NCBI GenBank assembly: GCA_035628505.1
Contig: DASPJR010000127.1
Span: 1 to 64,000 of the forward strand
Length of the DNA: 64,000 nt
Source of the DNA: DASPJR01 sp035628505
GTDB lineage: Bacteria > Planctomycetota > SZUA-567 > H5-PLA8
Reading direction: 5' to 3'
This document shows, piece by piece, positions 44,757 to 52,339 of this stretch. Position numbers and translations under genes: made by a program. The notes beneath the pieces are model-generated. The model did no database searches, was not told the DNA's origin, and saw only the letters and a list, made by a program, of their open reading frames with translations. How positions within the stretch are numbered: the stretch's first letter is position 1; each line of letters opens with the position of its first letter.

Positions 44757-46118
44757 TCACTCGGCCGCCAGAGAGGCACAGATTATTTCCTTATCGTTAC
44801 GCAAATAGATACAGCGGTTGGCGTACGCTGGATGCGACCAGAGCACCGGGCGACCCATTGCGTTCGAGGTCGGCTCGAGCAGATGCGCGCGGCTGAGTTC
44901 TTCGTAACCTTTGGGACTAAGCTTTGCAATCAGCAGGTCGCCTTTCTCGTTGCTGAGGAAGAAGCGTTCGCCATTTTTTACGATAAACGCATTGCCCCAG
45001 CGCACACCCTCGGGCTGCTCGTACGGGCCGCCGGTTGGGATAAAACTCTCCCATACGCGCGCGCCGGTATCGACTTCGATGCAGCGGAACTGTCCGTAGC
45101 TGCACACGCCATAGATGTAGCCGTCCTCAATGAATGGCGTGGGCATGATGCTGTGCAGAATGTCGGTGTTCTTTTCGTTATTCCCTTTCCCCTTCCACAT
45201 CAAAGCGGGCTCATCCTTGCCGGCCTCAAACTTCAGCATCACGGGACCGTTGTAAAAAGAGGTCACGAACAGCAGCGTACTGCCTTTGTGCTGAAACACG
45301 CGCGGCATCGGCACCGAAAGACCGGCGCGCACGGCGAACTTGTAAGACCACAGTTCTTTTCCGCTCTCGGGGTCCAGTCCATTGATCGCTTCAGGATGCC
45401 AGATAATGAGCTGGCGCTTGCCGTTGATAGTGTGAATCACGGGTGGGCAATAACCCGGATCAGCCGCGGTTAGCGACTTCCAGATCTCTTTGCCCGAGTC
45501 CTTATCGAACGCGACAACGGTGCTGTTCACGCCTCGCGCCAGGCAGATCAGCTTGTTGCCGTCGAGCAACGGATGCGCCGAGAAGCCCCACATGGGCGAA
45601 TTCACACCGTAAAGCTTTTTGAACTCCTGCGACCACAGCACCTTTCCGTCTGCCGCGTCAAAGCAGAAGAGATTTCCCTCGGCGCCGAGCGTATAGACCT
45701 TTCCGCCGGCGACCACGGGCGTCGTTCGTGGACCCGAGGGATAGCTGACATCGTAAGCACACTCGTACTCGTGCTTCCACATGACCGCGCCGTCTTTCTC
45801 ATTCAGGCACAGCACACGCTCTTTGCCCGGCACCAGCGCACGCTCAAACGGATTTGCAGGATTCTTCGCGCCGGCATCAAGCACGCGATCCATCACATAC
45901 ACGCGCCCACCAGCGACTGCCGGACCGGCGTAGCCGGAACCAAGCGGCGCGCGCCAGCGGATCTTCGGTCCGCCAGCTGGAAACTTTTCGAGGATGCCCG
46001 TTTCACGCCACACGCTGTCGCGCTGCGTGCCCAGCCATTGTGGCCAGTCTTCGGCGAAAGCAGAGATGCTACAGGTTAGCAGAACGATTTGCGGGTAGAG
46101 GTAACAAGGACGCGGCAT
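44757..46118 (-). CDS. PQQ-like beta-propeller secreted protein
   Basis: 453 residues from the ATG at 46118, eight bases after GGAGAAAAA; the longer frame to 46178 lacks a signal. The signal peptide (PQIVLLTCSISAFA) leads to DWPQWLGTQRDSVWRETGIL, the start commonly seen in exported PQQ-repeat proteins of planctomycete-like bacteria (here in two parts, DWPQWLGTQRDSVWR and ETGIL). Propeller blades are marked by GKVYTLGAEGNLFCFDAADGKVLW, ALMWKGKGNNEKNT and similar strands ending in W. The family can bind PQQ in alcohol dehydrogenases, but this one has no dehydrogenase catalytic motif, so a structural or binding role is likelier. It stands between two unrelated genes. Confidence 0.87.
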   Translation of the reverse strand: MPRPCYLYPQIVLLTCSISAFAEDWPQWLGTQRDSVWRETGILEKFPAGGPKIRWRAPLGSGYAGPAVAGGRVYVMDRVLDAGAKNPANPFERALVPGKERVLCLNEKDGAVMWKHEYECAYDVSYPSGPRTTPVVAGGKVYTLGAEGNLFCFDAADGKVLWSQEFKKLYGVNSPMWGFSAHPLLDGNKLICLARGVNSTVVAFDKDSGKEIWKSLTAADPGYCPPVIHTINGKRQLIIWHPEAINGLDPESGKELWSYKFAVRAGLSVPMPRVFQHKGSTLLFVTSFYNGPVMLKFEAGKDEPALMWKGKGNNEKNTDILHSIMPTPFIEDGYIYGVCSYGQFRCIEVDTGARVWESFIPTGGPYEQPEGVRWGNAFIVKNGERFFLSNEKGDLLIAKLSPKGYEELSRAHLLEPTSNAMGRPVLWSHPAYANRCIYLRNDKEIICASLAAE

Positions 46119-46183
46119 ACGTTTTTCTCCATGCGGACAGCAAGGAGAGAATCGTAGCGCCGCCTGCGCCGGCTGCAAATCTT

Positions 46184-46555
46184 CTACGCGGCGTGGCCGC
46201 TGCTTTTAAGGACGGCAAGCAGGGCTTTGAAATCGAAGGGTTTTTTGAACCAGTGCTGCACATTCAACCGATGAGCTGAGTCTTCCGGATTGTCTGTCCC
46301 AGTCACGATAAGCACAGACGGGATATTCTTGTTTCGCATCATCGCGACCCATTCATCCGTGGAGCAGAATCCAGACATCGAGTCGTCGATCACAACGAAA
46401 TCCGGCCAGTCTTTTTCCGCAGCTTTGAGAGCCTCCATTGGATCCGGCATAACGCTGATATCAAAACCTTCCGCGGCCAGCAGCACGCGGCCGATCGGTG
46501 AGATATCCATCAGGCTGTCGACGACCATGATGCGCTTAAGCGGCGGTGCGGACAC
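46184..46555 (-). CDS. Single-domain response-regulator receiver protein
   Basis: 123 residues from a GTG at 46555 with AAAAGGAG eight bases before it; the frame to 46777 is open but shows no protein-like sequence. The receiver domain has the phosphoacceptor in DFVVIDDSMSGF (Asp57), the Thr in LIVTGTDN (Thr85) and the Lys in WFKKPFDF (about 104). At the metal site only one acid (VVDS, Asp13) is seen where two are usual, and the Pro after the phosphoacceptor is Ser. Phosphorylation is possible but perhaps altered. There is no output domain. The upstream divergent gene is the Gly/Thr-rich lipoprotein. The histidine kinase at 19734 is too far to be called its partner. Confidence 0.82.
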   Translation of the reverse strand: MSAPPLKRIMVVDSLMDISPIGRVLLAAEGFDISVMPDPMEALKAAEKDWPDFVVIDDSMSGFCSTDEWVAMMRNKNIPSVLIVTGTDNPEDSAHRLNVQHWFKKPFDFKALLAVLKSSGHAA

Positions 46556-46851
46556 GTGCGTACTCCTTTTATGAGTGCTGGACCGGCGTAGTTTCTGCTT
46601 CGGCAAAAACGTTTCACCACGTGAGCGAATTCCGAGGACGAGTATCTCGGGAAACGTCAAGCGGGAGCAGTTACCTAACGTGGCAAACATGTTCCGCCCG
46701 CGCTTCGCATACGTCGAAACGAAATAGCGTTCTTCACCTTCTCCGCGCAGAAATGTTCTGCGGCAGCGCGTTCCCATGGAGTGTGAATTGCATTCATTTA
46801 TGGCGGTTCAGGATCTGGCCTGAGCAAGCCACCTCTAGAGGAGATTTCAGG

Positions 46852-48762
46852 ATGTTAGACAACCTTATCAAGCGTGTTGCCGCTTCGGTTGTCGCCCTGT
46901 CGTTCGGTACCGGTATGGCATTTATTTCCGGATGCGACGACTGCGACGATTGCGCCGAACACGTATCGTGCAGCGACTGCGACGACCATGTGTCGTGCGT
47001 CGACTGCGAAGCTGTTGACGTAACATATTATCGTGACCGTGATGTCAGCGTTGATGCGGGTGAGATGAGCTACAGCATCGACACGGACCGCGTGGAGGAG
47101 AGCAGCATTCCGCACCGTGACTTCGGCGCCCCCAGCCAGTTCGTCTCAGGCGGCGTTCAGGTCCGGGATTTCAGCCAGCCCGATTTCGCGCCAGGCACCG
47201 CGCCACGTCCGGAGTACGGAGCTGAAGGCGAGAGCGAGCTTGATTTCGTGGACGGCGCCGCGGGAACTATTCGGCGCGACCGCTTCCGCGATGATCGAGA
47301 CATGGATCGGCGTTTTGAAGTGACGACCGAGGAAGATGTCAGCGGATTCAACCGCGACTTCACCGACGCGCGCGGCCGGACTTACCGCACACGCCGTCAG
47401 GACATGAATGTTAACATTGAAGACCGCGGCGCTGTTGACCAGGCCGGCGGAAGCATCCGCATGGGACCGGGCTCGCGCCACGGCGCGGACGATGTTCCGA
47501 TCGGCGTTGATCGTGGCGAACTGGGAAGCCAGGGGGCGATCTACACGCGCAGCAGCCGAGGCGGCGGAGTCGGCGGTGCAGCGAGCGGTGTCGGAGTCGA
47601 CACTGGCGCAGGAACCGTAGGCGCGCAAGCCGGTGATGGCACAACAACAGGCACAGATACAGGCACAACAGGAACAGGCACTACAGGAACAACGGGCGTT
47701 GGCGGTACCGGCGCAGCCGGCGTTGGCACAGGTACAACCTCAACTGGCACAAGCGCTGGCGTGGGCACCGGAACTGGCGCAGGTGCCGTGGGCACTGGAA
47801 CGGGCACGACCTCAGCCGGCACAGCCGGCGGCACCGGCGGAACGACCGGCACAGGTACAGCGACTGGCGCAGGCGCGGCAGGCACTGGCACCGGCACGAC
47901 CTCAGCTGGAACAGCCGGCGGAACCGGCGGAGCGACCGGCACGGGTACTGCGACTGGCGCAGGCGCGGCGGGCACTGGCACGGGCACCACTTCAGCCGGC
48001 ACAGCTGGCGGGACCGGTGGAACTGGCGGCGCGTTCGGCGGAACCGGCACGACTTCAACCGGCGGTGCGGGGAATACTGGCGGAGCGTTCGGAACGTCAG
48101 GCACTACGTCGACAGGCGGCGCAGCGAATACGGGCGGCGCTTTCGGCGGCACGGGCACGACTGGAACCGGTGGCGCTGGAACGGGTACTGGTACGACTGG
48201 AACAGGCACAGGAACAGGAACCGGCACGGGTACTGGCACGGGCGCGGGTGCGGGCGGAACAACCGGCGGGACGAGCGCAGTTGGAACTGGAACGGGCACG
48301 ACGACAACGAGCACGACAGCCGGAACGACTGGACGACCTGCTGAAACCACGAGCACCGCGGGCGCCGGAACTGGCTTTGGCACCAGCGGAACGAATATCA
48401 CCACCGGTGGCAACACCGGAACTGGAACGACCGGCACGGCCGGCACGGCGTCGACGGGCGGCACAACAGGTACCGGCGGTGCAGCCGGAACGACTACCTC
48501 GGCAAACCCGGGCGGCTCGGGCGCAGGCTTTAGCGGCGGAACCGCAGGAACAACGACCCCAGCGCAAGGCACTTCGGCAACAGGCGGCGCTCAAGGCATG
48601 ACCAGTGGCGGCGCGGCAGCGACGGGCGCAGGCACCTCTGCAGGAACCGGCGGCAGTGCAGGCGGCGCGGGCGGCGGATCGTCCGGCGGCGGCGGTGGAT
48701 CTTCAGGTGGTGGCGGCGCTGGCGGCGGCGGTGGTGGCGGAGGAGGAGGCGGCGGCGGCTGA
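46852..48762 (+). CDS. Gly/Thr-rich low-complexity lipoprotein with a Cys-rich head
   Basis: 636 residues from the ATG at 46852 (GAGGAGATTTCAGG upstream; frames to 46546 are rejected). The lipobox FISGC (Cys28) makes it a lipoprotein. Directly after come CxxC-like units (CDDCDDCAEHVSC, SDCDDHVSCVDC; seven Cys in 28-52). A charged Asp/Arg region follows (53-236), and then about 400 residues of almost pure Gly, Thr, Ala and Ser, ending in a polyglycine run. The repeats are ordered at DNA level: 90-bp units from 47791 to about 48024 and 54-bp units at 48025-48186. It should be anchored in the envelope with a flexible, silk-like outer part. Function is unknown. A strong terminator follows. Confidence 0.8.
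   Translation: MLDNLIKRVAASVVALSFGTGMAFISGCDDCDDCAEHVSCSDCDDHVSCVDCEAVDVTYYRDRDVSVDAGEMSYSIDTDRVEESSIPHRDFGAPSQFVSGGVQVRDFSQPDFAPGTAPRPEYGAEGESELDFVDGAAGTIRRDRFRDDRDMDRRFEVTTEEDVSGFNRDFTDARGRTYRTRRQDMNVNIEDRGAVDQAGGSIRMGPGSRHGADDVPIGVDRGELGSQGAIYTRSSRGGGVGGAASGVGVDTGAGTVGAQAGDGTTTGTDTGTTGTGTTGTTGVGGTGAAGVGTGTTSTGTSAGVGTGTGAGAVGTGTGTTSAGTAGGTGGTTGTGTATGAGAAGTGTGTTSAGTAGGTGGATGTGTATGAGAAGTGTGTTSAGTAGGTGGTGGAFGGTGTTSTGGAGNTGGAFGTSGTTSTGGAANTGGAFGGTGTTGTGGAGTGTGTTGTGTGTGTGTGTGTGAGAGGTTGGTSAVGTGTGTTTTSTTAGTTGRPAETTSTAGAGTGFGTSGTNITTGGNTGTGTTGTAGTASTGGTTGTGGAAGTTTSANPGGSGAGFSGGTAGTTTPAQGTSATGGAQGMTSGGAAATGAGTSAGTGGSAGGAGGGSSGGGGGSSGGGGAGGGGGGGGGGGGG
47791..48024 (+). repeat. 90-bp tandem repeat within the Gly/Thr-rich lipoprotein gene
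   Basis: Units begin at 47791, 47881 and 47971, each starting ggcactgg and sharing acctcagc..ggcacagc..ggcgg. Two units are complete and the third is partial, with mostly silent differences, so the array is old enough to have drifted at third positions. Confidence 0.8.
48025..48186 (+). repeat. 54-bp tandem repeat within the Gly/Thr-rich lipoprotein gene
   Basis: Three units start at 48025, 48079 and 48133, each encoding GGAF followed by a Gly/Thr/Ser stretch and an N-T or G end. This array directly follows the 90-bp one. Confidence 0.78.
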
Positions 48763-48793
48763 GCTTCCTTAAACAATTCTGCATACAGTATCG

Positions 48794-48818
48794 AACTCCG
48801 GCGCAAGCCGGAGTTTTT
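48794..48818 (+). terminator. Rho-independent terminator after the Gly/Thr lipoprotein gene
   Basis: aactccggc-gcaa-gccggagtt is a perfect 9-bp stem with a GCAA tetraloop and runs into TTTTTAG. It lies 32 bases past the stop at 48762. Confidence 0.9.
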
Positions 48819-48909
48819 AGTTGCGCGCGACTCTGTGTTTGAGTTTGGACCCCATTGGGCGTATATAGCTCTCGTTACCAGATCTATTCATCCCCTTTGG
48901 AGGTTTGCC

Positions 48910-49041
48910 ATGCGCACCTTTCTAACGTTTGTTGCTGTTGCTGTGGTTGTCGTTGCGATGTCAGGCTGCGGTGAAAAGAAGCAGGAAGTGAAGATCACCA
49001 CGCCCGACGGCAAAGAAATGAAGATGGAAGTCAAGAAATAA
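48910..49041 (+). CDS. 43-residue lipoprotein
   Basis: A tiny lipoprotein from ATG 48910, nine bases after TTTGGAGG. The signal (TFLTFVAVAVVVVAMSGC, lipobox MSGC, Cys20) leaves a mature peptide of only 24 residues: GEKKQEVKITTPDGKEMKME with a short basic end. The frame to 48835 is open, but the ribosome site and lipobox fix this start. A stem with T-run follows the stop within 25-70 bases. Short Lys/Glu lipopeptides of this kind are frequently missed in annotation. The role is unknown; the KITTPDGKEMK part is the only patterned piece and resembles a single beta hairpin. Confidence 0.72.
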   Translation: MRTFLTFVAVAVVVVAMSGCGEKKQEVKITTPDGKEMKMEVKK

Positions 49042-49066
49042 GCACAGCGATCATCTCTCGTCAAAA

Positions 49067-49110
49067 CCCTAAAGAGTGACTGCCTGCGCCGGAGCCACTC
49101 TTTGGTTTTT
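49067..49110 (+). terminator. Terminator after the 43-residue lipoprotein gene
   Basis: cctaaagagtg (49068-49078) pairs with cactctttgg (49096-49105) with one bulge, followed by five T. The loop (actgcctgcgccggagc) is long. It lies directly before the YdjM-like gene, which should therefore have its own promoter or depend on read-through. Confidence 0.65.
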
Positions 49111-49138
49111 CACATCCATGGCGCTAGACTTCGGCGGC

Positions 49139-50221
49139 ATGGACAATCTCACGCACACGTTTTTCGGCTGGATCTGCGCACGCGCGGGGCTCGAGCGTCA
49201 GGGGCGCTGGGTCCTGCCGACACTGCTGGTCTCCGCCAATCTTCCAGACGCCGACATCGTCGTCAGCCCCCTCTATGGTGGCGCGGCTTACCTGCAGCAT
49301 CATCGTGGCATCACGCACAGTTTTGTTGGAATCGTTGCCCAGGCGGTGCTGGTCAGTGCAGCAGTGCTGCTCTGTGTCCGGATGTTCAACAAGGCCCCGC
49401 AAACACCCCGGCTTCTCCACGTCTTTGCCATAGCGTTGCTTGGACTGTGCTCGCATCTGCTGCTGGATTTTCTGAATTCCTACGGCGTGCGGCCGTGGCT
49501 GCCATTTGACACACGCTGGTATTATGGCGACATGGCTTTCATCGTCGATCCGTGGATGTGGCTGATTTTCGGCGGAACTCTGTACGTCAGCACAGCCGAT
49601 CGTGTGCGAGTCATTCCCTGGCTGCTGCTCACGCTGGGGACCACCGCAGTGGTCTTCCTCGCCGGAGCGCGATTGGCGCACTGGCTGGTGCCGTTTCTCT
49701 GGTCGCTCGGCCTTGTGCTTGTTATCGTGCTGCGCCTTAAAGAACGAGGCGCCGTTCCCGCGGACCGCTCGGCGCGGCTGGCGCGCGGCGGGCTGGCCGT
49801 TTTCGGACTTTATGTGCTGATGCTCTTTGCGCTGAGCCGCAGCGCCGAGGCGCGCGTGGTTGCGTTAACGGCCGGTACTCAGCCGCAAACGGATGTGATC
49901 TTCAGCACTCATCCGCTGCCGGGCGTCCCCTGGCGCTTTCGCGTGATCGCCGAACGCCAGGCGCAAATCGATTTCTTCGAAGTCGATGTGCTCCGCGCAA
50001 CCGTGCAGCAGCGCAAGCCGTATTTTCCAAGCTTGAAAGATCTGGCGCTCGCGCGTGCCTGCAACACGGCCGCGTGCTGCGCGTGGCGTTCGTTCGCGCG
50101 TCATCCAACGGCGGAGCGCGCCGGCGACCAGATGATACTGGGCGATGCGCGCTACCGTTACAATCCGGGCGGAGACTGGAGCGCTCAACGCGTGCCGCTT
50201 CCACCTGAGCCCGGCCGCTGA
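49139..50221 (+). CDS. YdjM/DUF457-type inner-membrane metal-dependent hydrolase
   Basis: 360 residues. ATG 49139 gives the family start DNLTHTFFGWICARAGLER; an in-frame ATG at 49118 is an alternative. The YdjM family is membrane-bound with a putative metal site: here THTFFG (His near 6), NLPDADIV (Asp37, Asp39) and the HHRGITHSFVG motif (His54, His55, His60). About five or six membrane helices follow through residue 240. The C-terminal 120 residues are soluble and specific to this subgroup. Its substrate is unknown, and it is LexA-regulated in E. coli. No LexA box was recognised here. Its stop codon directly abuts that of the convergent propeller gene. Confidence 0.87.
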   Translation: MDNLTHTFFGWICARAGLERQGRWVLPTLLVSANLPDADIVVSPLYGGAAYLQHHRGITHSFVGIVAQAVLVSAAVLLCVRMFNKAPQTPRLLHVFAIALLGLCSHLLLDFLNSYGVRPWLPFDTRWYYGDMAFIVDPWMWLIFGGTLYVSTADRVRVIPWLLLTLGTTAVVFLAGARLAHWLVPFLWSLGLVLVIVLRLKERGAVPADRSARLARGGLAVFGLYVLMLFALSRSAEARVVALTAGTQPQTDVIFSTHPLPGVPWRFRVIAERQAQIDFFEVDVLRATVQQRKPYFPSLKDLALARACNTAACCAWRSFARHPTAERAGDQMILGDARYRYNPGGDWSAQRVPLPPEPGR

Positions 50222-52168
50222 TCAGGGCAGATCGAGCGATTTAATCTCGTCGAAGCTGGTCAGATCGTGGACCTGAATCTTGACGTCCGAGACGCTGTAA
50301 AGGTTCTGGTCGATCGTGAGCAGGCGGCGCACGGCCGACGTGTAATCGAAGAAGAAGAAGAATTCGGGCTTCTGCGGATCCACGACAGCTGGAGCATCAT
50401 GCGTGATGGCTTTGCGCAGAGCAAAGCCGTTCTCCAGCGAGAAGCCGTACACATGCGCACCCTGGAAGACCGGTTCGCCATACGCCCATGGCGGCGTCTG
50501 CGCGGTCCTGTCTTTAACTTCGTAAACAGAAAGTGGGAAGCCGATCAGTCCCTTATCTTTGTCGAACAGCAGCGCCTTGTGGTTGTAAAGCACTTCGGAG
50601 TGCGTGCCGCGGTCGCCGATCGTAATTGCATGTTTCTGGACGGGATTTTTTACGTCCGAAACGTCGAAACATGACAGCTTCATGCCCTGGTAGAAACCGT
50701 CGACCGTCTCCTTTCCAAAGCCGATCAGGTGGTTTTCATCATACGGATGCAGGTAATCACTGAAGCCCGGAATTTTCAGTTCGCCGAGCACCACTGGGGC
50801 AGTGGGATCTGCCAGCGAAATTACAAACAGCGGATCGATGACACGGAAGGTCACAACGTAGCAGCGTTCACCGATGAAGCGTGCGGAGAAAATCTGTTCG
50901 CCGGGCGCCAGATTCTCCAGCTTACCCATCACTTTCATGTCGCTGTTCAGGACATAAAGATTATTTGTCGACTGTTCACCGAAACCAAAACGGTTCTGCG
51001 TCGTCGCCACCCGGAACGTGTCGCCATTTTCATCCATGGAAAACTGGTTGAGCACCGTTCCGGGCACTTCGCCGCGCTGGCTGAAAGAAACTTTTCCACC
51101 CTCAAGCGCGAAACGGTAGAGATGCGTTACCTGCGTGGGCGCCTCGGGCAACAACTCATCGTTTGCCGGCGCGGCAGCGAGATACTGGCTGTCTGCGACA
51201 TACAGATTCTTGCGCGAGGCGTACACGGCCTCGCCGGCTCCAAGGAACGCCGTGATATCCGCCGGATCCTGCGGCTTGCTCAAGTCGAATCCTGCCACGA
51301 TCAGGTAATTGGGCTCGCTGAAATCCGGAAAGAAGAACACATCGCTCGGATTGATTCGTGCAGCACGGCTCCCGCGCGCCGTGTCGCGAACCGCCGGCAC
51401 CAGTCCACGGTTGCGCCGCCGAGGCGTACGCTTGCGCGACTGTGCGCCCGGCGCGGCATTGGCGCGAGCGGCGGTGACGTCCCCGATGAAAGGCAGGAAG
51501 TAAAAGTCAGGATATTTGCGCGCAACGATGTAGACCGCAGAGTCAATCTTGCGCGAGGACAGGTACGTGCCATCGAGCTCCACTTCGCGGACGGTCTGAA
51601 CCTTCGAACGATCGGCGATGTTGAAGACCATTGCTTTCACGGTCATCGACGTCAGATCGACCCCCTTCTCCACCGGCGTGCTGCGCATCCCTGCGCCGAT
51701 CACCACCAGCAGATCGTTTTCCAGGAACATTTCGATGGGCGAAAACTCGCTGCTGAAATCGAGCTGCGATTTGACTTCGAGTTCTCCGGCCGGCATGGCT
51801 TTGGTAATCAGCACGCGCTGGCGATTGACGTGATAGATGTACTGCCCGTCGCTCTTCACGATGTCCGCTTCGTCCACACCCGCGACCTGAACATTTGTGG
51901 CTGAGACCTTCGCACCGCCCGCTCCTGTCGTGGCGGCTCCAGGCCCAGCCGGAACAGCACCGCCAAGCGTCGATTCGACGGCATCAGAAAAAATGAACGG
52001 TCCCCCTCCGCCAAAGGGAGTGTTGAATGTAAAAAGAGGATTCTTCTGATTAAGCAGTTTGAAAAGATTGCGGTAGGACTTGATCGGCGATGGTTGATCC
52101 GATCGCGCCTGACCGGCAGAGACCGTCACAGATAAAGCAAGAATCAATGCAAAAAGAAGACACCGCAT
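50222..52168 (-). CDS. Secreted beta-propeller domain protein
   Basis: 648 residues with a signal peptide (LLFALILALSVTVSAGQA). Residues about 90 to the end belong to the Beta_propel family (PF09826): NVQVAGVDEADIVKSDGQYIYHV at its start (quoted as NVQVAGVDEADIVK, SDGQYIYHV), later LYRFALEGGKVSFSQRG, ENLAPGEQIFSARFIGERCYVVTF and PGFSDYLHPYDENHLIGFGKE. An N-terminal Gly-rich stretch (about 50-85) precedes it. Proteins with this domain are exported and of unknown role; some carry proteolytic or dockerin parts elsewhere, none here. GAGGGGGTCAGTAA stands before the ATG. Its stop abuts that of the YdjM-like gene with no spacer. Confidence 0.88.
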   Translation of the reverse strand: MRCLLFALILALSVTVSAGQARSDQPSPIKSYRNLFKLLNQKNPLFTFNTPFGGGGPFIFSDAVESTLGGAVPAGPGAATTGAGGAKVSATNVQVAGVDEADIVKSDGQYIYHVNRQRVLITKAMPAGELEVKSQLDFSSEFSPIEMFLENDLLVVIGAGMRSTPVEKGVDLTSMTVKAMVFNIADRSKVQTVREVELDGTYLSSRKIDSAVYIVARKYPDFYFLPFIGDVTAARANAAPGAQSRKRTPRRRNRGLVPAVRDTARGSRAARINPSDVFFFPDFSEPNYLIVAGFDLSKPQDPADITAFLGAGEAVYASRKNLYVADSQYLAAAPANDELLPEAPTQVTHLYRFALEGGKVSFSQRGEVPGTVLNQFSMDENGDTFRVATTQNRFGFGEQSTNNLYVLNSDMKVMGKLENLAPGEQIFSARFIGERCYVVTFRVIDPLFVISLADPTAPVVLGELKIPGFSDYLHPYDENHLIGFGKETVDGFYQGMKLSCFDVSDVKNPVQKHAITIGDRGTHSEVLYNHKALLFDKDKGLIGFPLSVYEVKDRTAQTPPWAYGEPVFQGAHVYGFSLENGFALRKAITHDAPAVVDPQKPEFFFFFDYTSAVRRLLTIDQNLYSVSDVKIQVHDLTSFDEIKSLDLP

Positions 52169-52339
52169 TTACTGACCCCCTCATAGATTTAAGTCGCACT
52201 CAAGCCCAGCAATATATAGTGAATCTTTGCACATCCGCGGTTTACAGCGTCAAGCATAATTTCATCAAAATAAATCAGGCATTGACTTTGAAAGAATAAT
52301 CAACAGGCTGTGCACAACCCCATAGATCGGGCCGAACCG

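Noticed and set aside
46556..46851. N-terminal extension of either the receiver or the Gly/Thr lipoprotein
   Set aside because: Strong ribosome sites at GTG 46555 (minus) and ATG 46852 (plus) fix both starts; the spacer is a divergent promoter region.
47791..48186. Regular repeat spacing that could be taken for a CRISPR array
   Set aside because: The repeats run head to tail without unique spacers and maintain an open frame, so they are coding repeats.
47541..48572. 343-codon Pro/Val-rich open frame on the minus strand across the Gly/Thr repeat
   Set aside because: It is the antisense of Gly/Thr codons (GGN, ACN give NCC, NGT), which rarely make stops; no start signal or family pattern. The + frame has a lipobox and ribosome site.
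47633..48601. 322-codon Ala/Gln/Arg-rich open frame in the + strand's second frame
   Set aside because: Same repeat-driven lack of stops; the sequence is a shifted reading of the lipoprotein repeat.
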